DNA of 64,000 nucleotides, from positions 1 through 64,000 of the forward strand of contig NZ_CANKYM010000007.1 of assembly GCF_947488185.1 (NCBI RefSeq), given 5' to 3'. This DNA is from an uncultured Roseobacter sp. (GTDB lineage: Bacteria > Pseudomonadota > Alphaproteobacteria > Rhodobacterales > Rhodobacteraceae). Positions within the stretch are counted from its first letter, which is position 1. Each line of letters begins with the position of its first letter. The notes beneath the pieces are model-generated. The model saw only the letters and a program-made list of their open reading frames with translations. It was not told where the DNA came from and searched no databases. Shown one piece after another: positions 33,566-42,191 of the stretch. The translations under genes were made by a program, and so were the position numbers.

Positions 33566-34140
33566 GCTTTGTGGCCAACCCCTTCGTGGTTGTCCTCGAT
33601 GCCAACGTCCTGTTTCCGTTCCGGGTTCGGGACGTCCTCTTGACGTTCACACAAGAAGGCCTGTTTCGGGCCAGGGTCACCGACGAAATCCTCGACGAAT
33701 GGACACGCAATCTGATCGCGCTCAAACCACATCTCGAAGAGAGCGTTCGCCAGCAGGAAGCCGCGATCAGAGAGACCTTCGAAGAATGTTTCGTGACCGG
33801 ATACCAGCCCTTGATTGCTGGTCTGGACCTGCCGGACCCGGACGACAGACACGTTCTTGCGGCAGCGATCCGATGCTCGGCACAGGTTATTGTGACAGAA
33901 AACCATCGAGACTTCCCAAGCGAAGTTCTCGACGATTATGGCGTCGAAACGCTCGGCGCGGATGACATGCTCGCCAATACCTACGACCTGTATCCATCCG
34001 GCGGCGCCCGTGCACTCCGCCGCGTGAGAAAAAGGTATGAAAACCCGCCGATGACACCGTCCGAGTTCCTGCTCGACCTGACCCGGCATGGCCTGTCGAA
34101 ACTGGCGGCGCAGGCCCGTGCCGATATCGAATACCTTTAG
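33562..34140 (+). CDS. PIN-domain toxin (VapC-like RNase)
   Basis: The 192-residue protein has a PIN-type start VVLDANVLFP with the first catalytic Asp at residue 13. Later acidic residues lie in LDLPDPDDRHVLAAAI (about 87-101) and in a VTENHRDFP motif. PIN toxins cut RNA. The family with this length and the VTENxxDFP motif is seen paired with HTH antitoxins on plasmids. The 4-base overlap with the upstream gene supports a toxin-antitoxin unit that helps to maintain the element. Confidence 0.82.
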   Translation: MSFVANPFVVVLDANVLFPFRVRDVLLTFTQEGLFRARVTDEILDEWTRNLIALKPHLEESVRQQEAAIRETFEECFVTGYQPLIAGLDLPDPDDRHVLAAAIRCSAQVIVTENHRDFPSEVLDDYGVETLGADDMLANTYDLYPSGGARALRRVRKRYENPPMTPSEFLLDLTRHGLSKLAAQARADIEYL

Positions 34141-34155
34141 TTGCCGAACGACGCC

Positions 34156-34734
34156 TCAGTATCTGACCCAATCGGTGTAATCCATGGCGCCGTCGTAATC
34201 GCCATACTCCATCATGACGGCGCGGCTATAGAAGGTCCAAAGCCCACCCAAGCCAGGTGTCGGGATGTCCTGACCGTTTTCCGACGCGAACGAAGCCGGC
34301 CAAGGCGAATGTGAGCCGTAGACGCGCACGATGTAATGACAGTTCTTGTTTTCATGATCGCAGGATCTGATGGACCAGTCCCACTGACGTGGTTCATCGC
34401 GCGGTTCATAAGATCGACCGCGCCACCAAAGCACGCGCGTTCGGCGTAGCCATTCGTAGTCCGGTGTCGAAATATCGAGAGCATCCTCTCCACCCGGTCC
34501 GCCCAAAGCAACCGGAACGGCAGCATAGGTGCAGACCCCAAAGGGTGGCCGGCTCGGCCAGGGCGTAATCCGCCGGATCATTTCGGCATAGGCGGCTGAA
34601 CACACAGCACTCGACGGAAACCCCCCGGCCATACACAGCATGATGGCGCAATCCATATCGTAGGCACGGGCTTTCTGGGCATCGACCGTCAGCCCGGCTG
34701 CCAGAACCAGTGACGCAAGGCGGGTGTGTCTCAT
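34156..34734 (-). CDS. Exported Cys-rich protein, TrbM-like
   Basis: The 192-residue protein has a signal peptide ending near ARAYD (residue 25). A segment with regularly spaced Cys follows (DCAIMLCMAGGFP, SAVCSAAYAEMIRRI, FGVC), a pattern seen in TrbM/KikA-type conjugation proteins. The rest is rich in Trp, Tyr and acidic residues. It is divergent from the virB operon and lies between the toxin-antitoxin pair and the T4SS genes. A role in conjugation is inferred from this resemblance and position. Confidence 0.55.
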   Translation of the reverse strand: MRHTRLASLVLAAGLTVDAQKARAYDMDCAIMLCMAGGFPSSAVCSAAYAEMIRRITPWPSRPPFGVCTYAAVPVALGGPGGEDALDISTPDYEWLRRTRVLWWRGRSYEPRDEPRQWDWSIRSCDHENKNCHYIVRVYGSHSPWPASFASENGQDIPTPGLGGLWTFYSRAVMMEYGDYDGAMDYTDWVRY

Positions 34735-34840
34735 ATCGGCCTCCTGGAGTGATTAGGCCAATTCTCGCTCAAAATACGTATTGCGCAATATTATATATTG
34801 CAGAGTGATGGCTTTCTGCGGAATGCTGCCGATTGTAGAA

Positions 34841-34861
34841 GGACTCCCAGTGGGGGAGTCC
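34841..34861 (+). promoter_or_regulatory. Hairpin covering the ribosome site of the 34863 gene
   Basis: GGACTCCC (34841-34848) pairs with GGGAGTCC (34854-34861) around a 5-base loop. The right arm contains GGGGAG, the only Shine-Dalgarno-like run before the GTG at 34863. In RNA this stem would hide the ribosome site. Confidence 0.4.
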
Positions 34862-34862
34862 G

Positions 34863-35219
34863 GTGCCGATCGCAAGAGACCAAATCTTGATTACTATTGA
34901 TGGGGTGAAGGACCTCATCGGGTCGGGAGTCGACTTCCGCTGTCGGTACGAGCTTGTCGAGTTCACGGACGATGGGAAGCCCCGCTATCAGTGTGTCTAC
35001 CTGCGCGAAGGAGAGCCCGAGGCGATCCTGGTCTCGACACGGTTCGGACCTTACGGACCAGAACCCCGCCTCTTCAACATCTGGCCCGGCCTCTTCAAAC
35101 ATCACCACGAGTTCGGCGATGGTCGCACTCTGTGTTTTGACAGCGACTACTCTATCCCCTTCGATGCTCCCGGCGGAGGCGATGATCTTCGGAGCGGACG
35201 GAAGCGTCAGAACAACTGA
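34863..35219 (+). CDS. Conserved-looking 118-residue protein at the head of the virB operon
   Basis: The frame begins at GTG 34863 and encodes a soluble protein with a beta-rich pattern (VDFRCRYELVEFTDDGKPRY, AILVSTRFGPYGPEPRLFN) and no signal peptide. No family was recognised. Its 3-prime end overlaps the start of the transglycosylase gene by 38 bases, so it is probably the first gene of the T4SS operon. A hairpin sits over its ribosome site. Confidence 0.6.
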   Translation: MPIARDQILITIDGVKDLIGSGVDFRCRYELVEFTDDGKPRYQCVYLREGEPEAILVSTRFGPYGPEPRLFNIWPGLFKHHHEFGDGRTLCFDSDYSIPFDAPGGGDDLRSGRKRQNN

Positions 35220-35784
35220 CGGCTGGACGGTTCACGGCCAGGTAGACAAGAACCCCCCGCCCACACACTCTCAGAACTTTGCGACCACGGCCCGGTCGGA
35301 TGTGCTGGCGGCCATTCATGCGACAGCTTCAAGACATGAACGCAACCGAGCCCTACGAGCACTCGAGATCAGCTCCGATGACTGGCTGGCTCTATTCCGC
35401 GCCTTGATCGAAGCTGAAAGCGCTTATCGCCCTGACGCCATCAGTGACAAAGGCGCTTATGGTCTCGGCCAACTCATGGCCGCCACCGCACGCGACCTTG
35501 GCGTAGACAGAACCGATATCGCGCAGAACCTCGACGGGTCAGCACGGTACCTTTTGGCGCAGCTAGAATCCTTCAACGATGTCAATCTGGCGCTGGCCGC
35601 CTACAACGCCGGGCCGCATCGCGTCGTAGAATACGGGGGCGTGCCACCCTTCACGGAAACACGCGACTACATCGCCCGGGTGCATCGCATCCGCGCGCGC
35701 CTTTCCGGCGAAACCACGCAAGACCTGACCGGACCGACGATGCGCGACGCCACGCGTCCCGTCGTCGTGCTCGACCTGAAGTAA
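35182..35784 (+). CDS. virB1: VirB1-like lytic transglycosylase
   Basis: The 200-residue protein is chosen to start at ATG 35182 with GGCGGAGG upstream, giving a short N-terminal region without a clear signal peptide. The SLT domain (about 60-170) has the catalytic Glu in LIEAESAYRP, the GAYGLGQLM motif and the LALAAYNAGP motif. It cuts peptidoglycan to let the T4SS pass. A second copy of this domain is found inside the VirB5-like protein at 38909; the two share the sequence VVEYGGVPPF or a close variant. Confidence 0.82.
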   Translation: MIFGADGSVRTTDGWTVHGQVDKNPPPTHSQNFATTARSDVLAAIHATASRHERNRALRALEISSDDWLALFRALIEAESAYRPDAISDKGAYGLGQLMAATARDLGVDRTDIAQNLDGSARYLLAQLESFNDVNLALAAYNAGPHRVVEYGGVPPFTETRDYIARVHRIRARLSGETTQDLTGPTMRDATRPVVVLDLK

Positions 35785-35805
35785 GACCTGAAACGAGGGA
35801 AACCG

Positions 35806-36087
35806 ATGCGAAGATTGCCCCCAGGATACCTGCCTCCAATCATTGGCCTTCTGGCCTTATGGGCCTCCCCTGCCCTCGCCCAAGACCTCTCGCCCATCCA
35901 GACAATGCTCGAGACAATCGAAGCCGCGCTCACCGGCCCAATCGGCATCGCGGTCGCGACGCTCGCCGTCATCGGCACTGGCTTCATGTGCATGATGGGG
36001 CGGCTCAACTGGGGATGGTTCGCCTCCGTGGTGATCGGGATCGTCCTGATCTTCTCCGCGGGCACCATCGTTGACGGGTTTACCTGA
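35806..36087 (+). CDS. virB2: VirB2-type pilin
   Basis: The 93-residue protein has a signal peptide cut near ALAQD (residue 26) and two hydrophobic helices (GPIGIAVATLAVIGTGFMCM and WGWFASVVIGIVLIFSAGTIV), the form of TrbC/VirB2 major pilins. It should build the conjugative pilus. Its TGA overlaps the ATG of virB3. Confidence 0.85.
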   Translation: MRRLPPGYLPPIIGLLALWASPALAQDLSPIQTMLETIEAALTGPIGIAVATLAVIGTGFMCMMGRLNWGWFASVVIGIVLIFSAGTIVDGFT

Positions 36088-36365
36088 TGGCCATGCGATC
36101 CCCTCTCTTTCTCGGGTTGGCCCGCCCACCGAAATATCTCGGGTTGCCGGTCGGATATCTCGTCGTGCTCACGCTTGGCGTGGTCCTGCCCTTTATCTGG
36201 ACGAAGTCACCGGTCTTCTTTCTGGTCGGCGCGCTCGCCTATCCTGTCCTCTGGTTTGTTGCCGACAAGGAACCGCATTTCTTCGAAGTTCTGCGCGTCT
36301 CCTACGGCACGGTGCGCGGCACGCGCAATCGAGCGCTTCACGGCGGAGACAGCTATGGCGCTTGA
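36087..36365 (+). CDS. virB3: VirB3 inner-membrane T4SS protein
   Basis: The 92-residue protein starts with PLFLGLARPPKYLG, the typical VirB3 entry. It then has a hydrophobic hairpin (LVVLTLGVVLPFIW, FLVGALAYPVLWF) and a cytoplasmic tail. VirB3 works with VirB4 in pilus assembly. It overlaps both virB2 and virB4. Confidence 0.85.
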   Translation: MAMRSPLFLGLARPPKYLGLPVGYLVVLTLGVVLPFIWTKSPVFFLVGALAYPVLWFVADKEPHFFEVLRVSYGTVRGTRNRALHGGDSYGA

Positions 36366-38736
36366 CGGGGCAAGATACGCAAAGCCCACCCCGGCGGTCA
36401 TTGAAACCAGCGGCACAGCCTTGGCACGCGAAAGCCATCTCGCCGAGCATTTGCCCTACGTCGCCTTCGCCAAACGCGACGTCATGGTCTTGCGGGAGGG
36501 CGATCTGATGGCCACCCTCCGTCTTGAGGGTCTATCAGCACCGACAACGCCGGACGTCGATCTAGATGCCATGAAACGCGCGGTCGCGGCGGTTATCGCG
36601 CAAACAGGCAATCTCTACGGCTTCTATGTCCACCGCATATTTGTTCCGCAGAACCTCACGCGGCCTCCTGTACAAGGTGACGGCTTTGCAGCCGAGATCG
36701 ACCGACGCTGGCAAGCTCACATCGCGCAACTCGCGCCCAAGAAACCGCAGCTTTATCTGAGCATCTTGCGACGTCCGGAGATCGGGGCACGGGTCCCGCT
36801 GCTCAACGCCTTTGCCAAGCGAACCTGGATGAAAGACCGCGCGGCCCGCGCGCGGGAACTCGATGAAGTGGCAGGGTTTTTTGAGACTGCGCTTGGGCCT
36901 GCAAAACCTGTTCGCCTCGACAACACAACCGGCGAATGGCTCGGGTTTCTTGCGACGCTGCTCGCCGGCCAATACGCCCCGATTGCCCGACCAAACGCCC
37001 CCCTGCCCCTGGCCTACGCGCTTGGGTCCTGCCGAGCGACTTTTGACGCAGATACGGCTCGGATCACATGTGGCACGACGGGCGAGACACGGTATGGGGC
37101 CCTCTTCAGCATCAAGAGCTATCCTGCACTCACCGATGTCTCTCTGTTTGACGGTCTCGACCTTCCGCTTGATGTCGTGCTGACGAATTCCTTCACGCCG
37201 ATCCCCACCAATATCATGGCGGAACGGATTCAACGGATCGTTCGGCAGATGCGTGCGGCCGATGATGCGGCAGTCTCCTTGCGGGATCAACTCATGGAAG
37301 CGGCCGATGACCAGGAAGCCGGGCGCATTGCGTTCGGCGATCATCACCTGTCCATCGCCGTCCACGCGCCCGATCAACCGACGCTCGAACAGGCCGCAGC
37401 CGAGATCAAACGTCTGGGGCAGGAAATCATGGCCGTGATCGTGCGAGAGAACATGGCTCTCAAGGCGACCTATTTTGGGCAGGCTCCCGGCAATTACGGC
37501 TACCGTGCCCGAAAGACACCGATCTCCACAATCAACTTCGCGGATTTCTCGGCGCTGCATGGATGCGTCGAAGGACGTTCGGATCGAGAGACGCCGTGGG
37601 GATCGCGCGTGACAGTCTTCCCGACGACGGGCACCTCTGCCTACGGCTTTAATTTCCACGAACCCGGGTCGCCCGAGCGCGAACCGACCGTTGGCCATAC
37701 GCTTGTTCTGGGTCGCACGGGCAGCGGTAAAACCCTCACGACCGCCTTTCTCGTCGCCCAAGCACAGCGGGTCGGCGCGCGGCTGTTTTTCTTCGACAAG
37801 GATCGCGGGCTCGAGATGGCGGTGCGCGCCCTGGGCGGTCACTACAATACGATTCTTGCCGGTATCCCAACCGGCCTCAATCCGCTGCAGACAGAAACGG
37901 ATGAACGCGGACGGGCCTGGCTGTCCGACTGGCTGGCGACGCTTCTGGCGCGGGCGGGCGATCTGTCCGGAGAGCAGTCTCGGCACGTTCAGAGCGCGGT
38001 GTCGCAGAATGCGGATGCCGGCCCCTTGCTGCAACGGTTTGTCTCGTTCCAGACCTTGTTCCAATCGCTAGACGATGATGGTGAGTTGCAGGCGCGTGTT
38101 GGGGAATGGGCACCGGGCGGTCGCTATGGCTGGGTCTTCGATATGCCGCAGGACAACGATGCCCTGCACATGGACGGCGATATTGTCGGTTTCGACATGA
38201 CCGAGATCCTCGACATGTCGACCGAACGTATGGCCGTATTGTCCTATATCCTGCGTCGGATCGAGCGGATCGTGGAAGATCGCCGACCGACAGTGATCGT
38301 TCTCGATGAAGCCTGGAAGCTTCTCGACGATCCCTATTTCGCGGCGAGGCTCGAAAACTGGCTCGTCACCCTCCGCAAGATGAACTGCGTCGTCGTGATG
38401 ATGACCCAATACCCCAGTCAATTGCGAGAGGCTCGGGTCGGCAAGACCATCATCGAGACGGTACCCACGCAGATACTCTTCCCCAACGAACGGGCGACGC
38501 CCTCCGACTACGACTTCCTGCGCGTGAACGAAAAGGAAGCCGAGCTGCTGACAAGACCCACAGCAGGTCAGCGCATCGCGCTGGTGCGATCCGCGGGCGA
38601 CAGCGTCTTTGTCGATGCGGATCTCTCCGCGCTTGGACCACTTCTCACCATTTTGGGGGGAGGTCGATCCGCTGAGGCGCGGCTTGGCAACAACTGGCGC
38701 AGCTCTCCTGAATTCTGGAGGCAGCTATGCGATTAG
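36355..38736 (+). CDS. virB4: VirB4 T4SS ATPase
   Basis: The 793-residue protein starts at ATG 36355, inside the last codons of virB3, with a GGAG upstream. Walker A reads LGRTGSGKT near residue 452 and Walker B VIVLDEAWKLL near 646. The C-terminal motifs MTQYPSQLREA and QILFPNERATPSDY are typical of VirB4/TrbE. It powers pilus assembly and substrate movement at the inner membrane. Confidence 0.92.
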   Translation: MALDGARYAKPTPAVIETSGTALARESHLAEHLPYVAFAKRDVMVLREGDLMATLRLEGLSAPTTPDVDLDAMKRAVAAVIAQTGNLYGFYVHRIFVPQNLTRPPVQGDGFAAEIDRRWQAHIAQLAPKKPQLYLSILRRPEIGARVPLLNAFAKRTWMKDRAARARELDEVAGFFETALGPAKPVRLDNTTGEWLGFLATLLAGQYAPIARPNAPLPLAYALGSCRATFDADTARITCGTTGETRYGALFSIKSYPALTDVSLFDGLDLPLDVVLTNSFTPIPTNIMAERIQRIVRQMRAADDAAVSLRDQLMEAADDQEAGRIAFGDHHLSIAVHAPDQPTLEQAAAEIKRLGQEIMAVIVRENMALKATYFGQAPGNYGYRARKTPISTINFADFSALHGCVEGRSDRETPWGSRVTVFPTTGTSAYGFNFHEPGSPEREPTVGHTLVLGRTGSGKTLTTAFLVAQAQRVGARLFFFDKDRGLEMAVRALGGHYNTILAGIPTGLNPLQTETDERGRAWLSDWLATLLARAGDLSGEQSRHVQSAVSQNADAGPLLQRFVSFQTLFQSLDDDGELQARVGEWAPGGRYGWVFDMPQDNDALHMDGDIVGFDMTEILDMSTERMAVLSYILRRIERIVEDRRPTVIVLDEAWKLLDDPYFAARLENWLVTLRKMNCVVVMMTQYPSQLREARVGKTIIETVPTQILFPNERATPSDYDFLRVNEKEAELLTRPTAGQRIALVRSAGDSVFVDADLSALGPLLTILGGGRSAEARLGNNWRSSPEFWRQLCD

Positions 38737-38912
38737 CACTGATCCTTCTGGCAACCATACTCACCGCCTGTGAACGCTACACGGATGCCACCTCTCCGTG
38801 CTTTGACCGCGACGGCGCGCCTGCCGTGAGCAGAGCCAGTACAGAAGTTTTCTCCTTTGCGGCGCAAGGCACCAAGGACTGCGACTTCGAAGCGATCGGG
38901 CGCAGCCCATGA
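38727..38912 (+). CDS. Small T4SS lipoprotein
   Basis: The 61-residue protein has a lipoprotein signal (LLATILTAC, Cys15) and a short mature part with two more Cys. It overlaps virB4 and the next gene. Its position is one where VirB7-like or entry-exclusion lipoproteins are encoded; no VirB7 is found elsewhere in the operon. The sequence is too short to decide. Confidence 0.65.
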   Translation: MRLALILLATILTACERYTDATSPCFDRDGAPAVSRASTEVFSFAAQGTKDCDFEAIGRSP

Positions 38913-40015
38913 AACCAGCGGCCTCTCTCATTGCCATTCTGGTCTGCTCGACGCCCCTGGCCCATGCGCAAGGTGTGCCGACGCAAGACAACGCAGGCCT
39001 TGGGCAGCTTTTCACAATCCTCTCAAAACTGGGGGACGATATGGAGGCGCAGCGCGACCAACTAAACACGGGCGAAACGCTCTCATCGGTTCAATCCGAT
39101 CAGCTTCGGGTGCTGGAGGCGATGTCAGCCGCACTCACCGGCCCTGGGCTCGACATTCGCGCGCTGGAAGGAAATGCGGACTTCCCTGCGGGCGATGTCT
39201 ACACCGTTACCGCCGATCATCCCATGGACAGCCGCCTCTTCGGGGAGGGACGCGAGACCGTCGAGATGATGATTGTGCGGGTGGCCAATGAATATGCCGG
39301 AGCGGCCGGAGTGCGGCGGGCCGGTCTTTCGGCCACCCAGTGGCGCTGCCTTTTCCAGGCGCTGATCAAACAGGAAAGCCGGTTCAGCGTCACCGCGCAA
39401 AGCCCCGTGGGCGCCTATGGCCTGACGCAGCTCATGCCGGGAACAGCGTCTGACATGGGCGTTGATCGATACGATGTTATGGACAACCTCCGCGGCGGCG
39501 CGCGGTACATCACGACACAGCTGAACACCTTCGGAAACATCCCGCATGCACTTGCCGCCTATAACGCCGGACCTGGCCGGGTCCATGAGTATGGCGGCGT
39601 GCCACCCTTCGCCGAAACCCAGGGCTATGTTCGGAATATCTCGCGGTTCTACAACGAATACCTCGCCGTTGTCGGTGGGGCGGATGCGCTCGGCACGCTT
39701 TCACCGCCGGACATGGCGCTTGCGGAGTACAGCAGCATCTCAGAAGCCAGTGTTTACTACGCCGCCGATAGCCACGCCACGACCGAGCAAGTCATCAATA
39801 GGCTTGCCGCGATCATCCGGCAGATCGACGAGACGCCGGATACCAAGCGCGCGTTCGAGCTCAACACCTACGCCAAGGCCGAAATCGGCCGCATCCTCAA
39901 CCTTCGCGTTCGTCTGATGGCTGCCAACCGTCAGCGCGAGGCAGCCCATGGCCAACATCTGGCCGCGGACCGGCTCTCTGAGCGCGACTTCATGCGCATG
40001 GGAGTCATCCGATGA
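38909..40015 (+). CDS. VirB5-like protein with an inserted lytic transglycosylase domain
   Basis: The 368-residue exported protein begins, after its signal, with AQGVPTQDNAGLGQL, matching the AQGVPTFDNSNLRQL start of the VirB5-like protein encoded next. Its C-terminus (IDETPDTKRAFELNTYAKAEIGRIL) matches the other protein's KAAVDLNTRITAELGIIL. Between them (about residues 145-250) lies an SLT domain with catalytic Glu in LIKQESRF, then GAYGLTQLMPGT and ALAAYNAGPGRV. It may be a minor pilus-tip component that also cuts peptidoglycan. Alternatively it is a VirB1-type enzyme with helical ends. Confidence 0.75.
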   Translation: MKPAASLIAILVCSTPLAHAQGVPTQDNAGLGQLFTILSKLGDDMEAQRDQLNTGETLSSVQSDQLRVLEAMSAALTGPGLDIRALEGNADFPAGDVYTVTADHPMDSRLFGEGRETVEMMIVRVANEYAGAAGVRRAGLSATQWRCLFQALIKQESRFSVTAQSPVGAYGLTQLMPGTASDMGVDRYDVMDNLRGGARYITTQLNTFGNIPHALAAYNAGPGRVHEYGGVPPFAETQGYVRNISRFYNEYLAVVGGADALGTLSPPDMALAEYSSISEASVYYAADSHATTEQVINRLAAIIRQIDETPDTKRAFELNTYAKAEIGRILNLRVRLMAANRQREAAHGQHLAADRLSERDFMRMGVIR

Positions 40016-40785
40016 AAGGAAAAGCCTTCGGCACCGCCTTCGCCACGCTTCTCGCCGTCACGCCCGCAGATCAAGCCGATGCTCAGGGTGTCCCGACATT
40101 CGACAACTCAAACCTTCGGCAATTGGTCTTGCAGCTCGAACACATGGCGGAGGATCTGAATGTCCAGCTGCAACAGCTCGCGACGATGCGGCAGGAGTTG
40201 GAAACGCAATTGAGCCAGCTTTTGAACCTCGAGGGCCAACTGGCCTCTCTCATTGATGGCAATGAATTGGGCCAACTCTTTGCGACCGTCGAGGAGTTCG
40301 AGCGGGTCCGTGGCAAGCTGACAGCACCACTCGCGACAGCTGAAGCCATTTCGAGCGGCGACTTTCTGAGCGGCTTTCGACCGGGGGCAGAGCTGGATGC
40401 TGCCGTTGAACGGGTTCTGTCCGGAAGCGGGTTCACACAAGAGCGCCTGACATCCCTGGCGACCAGCGAGGAACCCGCAGACAATCGGATCGCGACGCAA
40501 GCCGGGTCCAGCGCGATGCTGTCCGTTGCCGCTCAGGAGAGTCATGCCGAGGCTGGAGACAGCCTGGGCCGTCTGGAGACCATGGTGGGATTGATCGATG
40601 ACCAAGGCGGTCTGAAAGCCGCGGTCGATCTCAACACGCGCATAACCGCCGAACTCGGCATCATCCTCACGCAGATCTGGCGTCTGGAAGCGGCCGCCGG
40701 CGTCAATGGCGGGCAGTTGGGTGTCGTTGATGCCGCGACCCTCGCCGAGGAGCGAAAATTCCGCTCCATGGAGGTGCCGCAATGA
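40012..40785 (+). CDS. virB5: VirB5/TrbJ-like protein
   Basis: The 257-residue protein has a signal peptide (cleavage near DAQGV, about residue 24), then long coiled-coil helices rich in Gln, Leu and Glu (LQQLATMRQELETQLSQLLNL). The C-terminus is helical and ends in a typical Gln/Arg tail. This is the pattern of VirB5/TrbJ minor pilins. It overlaps its neighbours on both sides by 4 bases. Confidence 0.75.
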   Translation: MKGKAFGTAFATLLAVTPADQADAQGVPTFDNSNLRQLVLQLEHMAEDLNVQLQQLATMRQELETQLSQLLNLEGQLASLIDGNELGQLFATVEEFERVRGKLTAPLATAEAISSGDFLSGFRPGAELDAAVERVLSGSGFTQERLTSLATSEEPADNRIATQAGSSAMLSVAAQESHAEAGDSLGRLETMVGLIDDQGGLKAAVDLNTRITAELGIILTQIWRLEAAAGVNGGQLGVVDAATLAEERKFRSMEVPQ

Positions 40786-41177
40786 TCCGAGTGGCTCCCA
40801 TTTCCCTGACCGCGCTTGCGCTGGTCTGCTTGCCTCTGACGCTGAGCGCTCAAACCTCCCAAGGCGGGTTCGAAACCATGGCGCAACCCACCGAAGACCA
40901 AACAGAATGCAAGGCCCCGCGACCGCCAAAAGAATTGGATTCGTTTGCCTATGTCAGGAATGGGTATCGCGAGATCTTGCGCATCGACGCATACCAGACA
41001 GCAATTCAATCTGATGTCTGTGGATGCCCCTTCAACGAAATTGATTGGTCACTCGTCGTCGGCATTTCCAAACAATATGTGACCTCAGACAATCCAAAGC
41101 TGCCTTTCGATGTGATCGACCTACGAAGCCAGGCCGATGGCCTGGAAGCGGAGTTCCTCGACATTTGCGGTAACTGA
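40782..41177 (+). CDS. Exported Cys-containing protein in the virB operon
   Basis: The 131-residue protein has a signal peptide (to about residue 23) and a soluble mature part with four Cys (TECKAP, SDVCGCPF, LDICGN) that could form two disulfides. No known T4SS family was recognised. It overlaps the VirB5-like gene and sits right before virB6, so it is probably a periplasmic accessory of this T4SS type. Confidence 0.65.
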   Translation: MIRVAPISLTALALVCLPLTLSAQTSQGGFETMAQPTEDQTECKAPRPPKELDSFAYVRNGYREILRIDAYQTAIQSDVCGCPFNEIDWSLVVGISKQYVTSDNPKLPFDVIDLRSQADGLEAEFLDICGN

Positions 41178-42191
41178 ATGGGAATCATCACAGACATCCT
41201 TGAGCAGGTCGATGACGCAATCGATTCCGTCGCCGAAGCCGGTTTTGTGGAGGCTGCCGGGCAAGTTGGAGACGTGCTTGGCGTTGGCTCTGTGCTCCTT
41301 CTCATCATTCTTGGCATCAGCGTTGTCACGCAGTTGCGCCCTATGACTTTTGGCAGCGCATTCGCATTCGGATTGAAAATATCGTTGATTGGAATCTTCG
41401 CTCAGAGTTGGGAAAACTTTGAAGTTATCTACCGGATCGTTTCGGACGTCCCAGAGGCAATCGGATCTCGTATTCTTGCCTTGACAGCCACCGGTGATGA
41501 AACCGGAGTCTACGAAAGCCTCGACAGCATGGTGAACCGGATCACCGCCTATGGTGACGCCATCGGCGACCGTGCAGGCTGGGTGTTTGGCGCAGTGCTC
41601 GGAGCGATTTTCTTCGTTCTGTCCGCCATCTTCGCAGCCGTCACCGCCGGGATCATCGCCTACGCGCGTATCGTTTTCACACTGATGATCGTTATCGCGC
41701 CCTTCATGATCCTGACGTCGCTCTTCAAACCGACCCAATCGCTTTTCGAAGCCTGGACCCGTGCCACCATCGGCTATGCCTTGATGCCAGTGGCCGCTGC
41801 CGGAGCCGCCGGGATCATCGTCGCCATTGCTGAGTCTATTGGCGACGCCTCCGCCGACCCGGACAACGTCGAAACGGTTAGCCTTATCTTGCCGTTCCTC
41901 GTGATCTTGCTCCTGTCAGCTGGCGTGATGGCCGCCGTCCCTTTCATCGCATCCAACCTCACAGGTGTCATGGGCATCGCCTCGAATGCGATCGGTCTGA
42001 CGGGATTGGCGCGACGCGGCGTGGTCAACGCTGGAGAGTATGGCGCGGGTGGTGCCGGACGCATCTTGACCGGCAGGACACCCTACGAACTCCGGCGCGA
42101 TGTCAGCGGTGCGGCCACGAAGAGCAACGAATTGATCCGACGTACGCCTGCCGCCGCGCTCGCTCTGACAAAATCCTTTCGCAAGACATGA
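41178..42191 (+). CDS. virB6: VirB6/TrbL polytopic T4SS protein
   Basis: The 337-residue protein has about six membrane helices: VLLLIILGISVV, VFGAVLGAIFFVLSAIFAAVTAGIIAYARIVF, FLVILLLSAGVMAAVPFIA and others. The central RIVFTLMIVIAPFMI segment resembles that in VirB6/TrbL. It forms part of the inner-membrane channel. The stop overlaps virB8. Confidence 0.85.
   Translation: MGIITDILEQVDDAIDSVAEAGFVEAAGQVGDVLGVGSVLLLIILGISVVTQLRPMTFGSAFAFGLKISLIGIFAQSWENFEVIYRIVSDVPEAIGSRILALTATGDETGVYESLDSMVNRITAYGDAIGDRAGWVFGAVLGAIFFVLSAIFAAVTAGIIAYARIVFTLMIVIAPFMILTSLFKPTQSLFEAWTRATIGYALMPVAAAGAAGIIVAIAESIGDASADPDNVETVSLILPFLVILLLSAGVMAAVPFIASNLTGVMGIASNAIGLTGLARRGVVNAGEYGAGGAGRILTGRTPYELRRDVSGAATKSNELIRRTPAAALALTKSFRKT

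Noticed and set aside
36562-38064. Minus-strand open frame of 500 codons opposite virB4
   Set aside because: VirB4 Walker motifs and operon overlaps fix the coding strand; the antisense product has no recognisable pattern.
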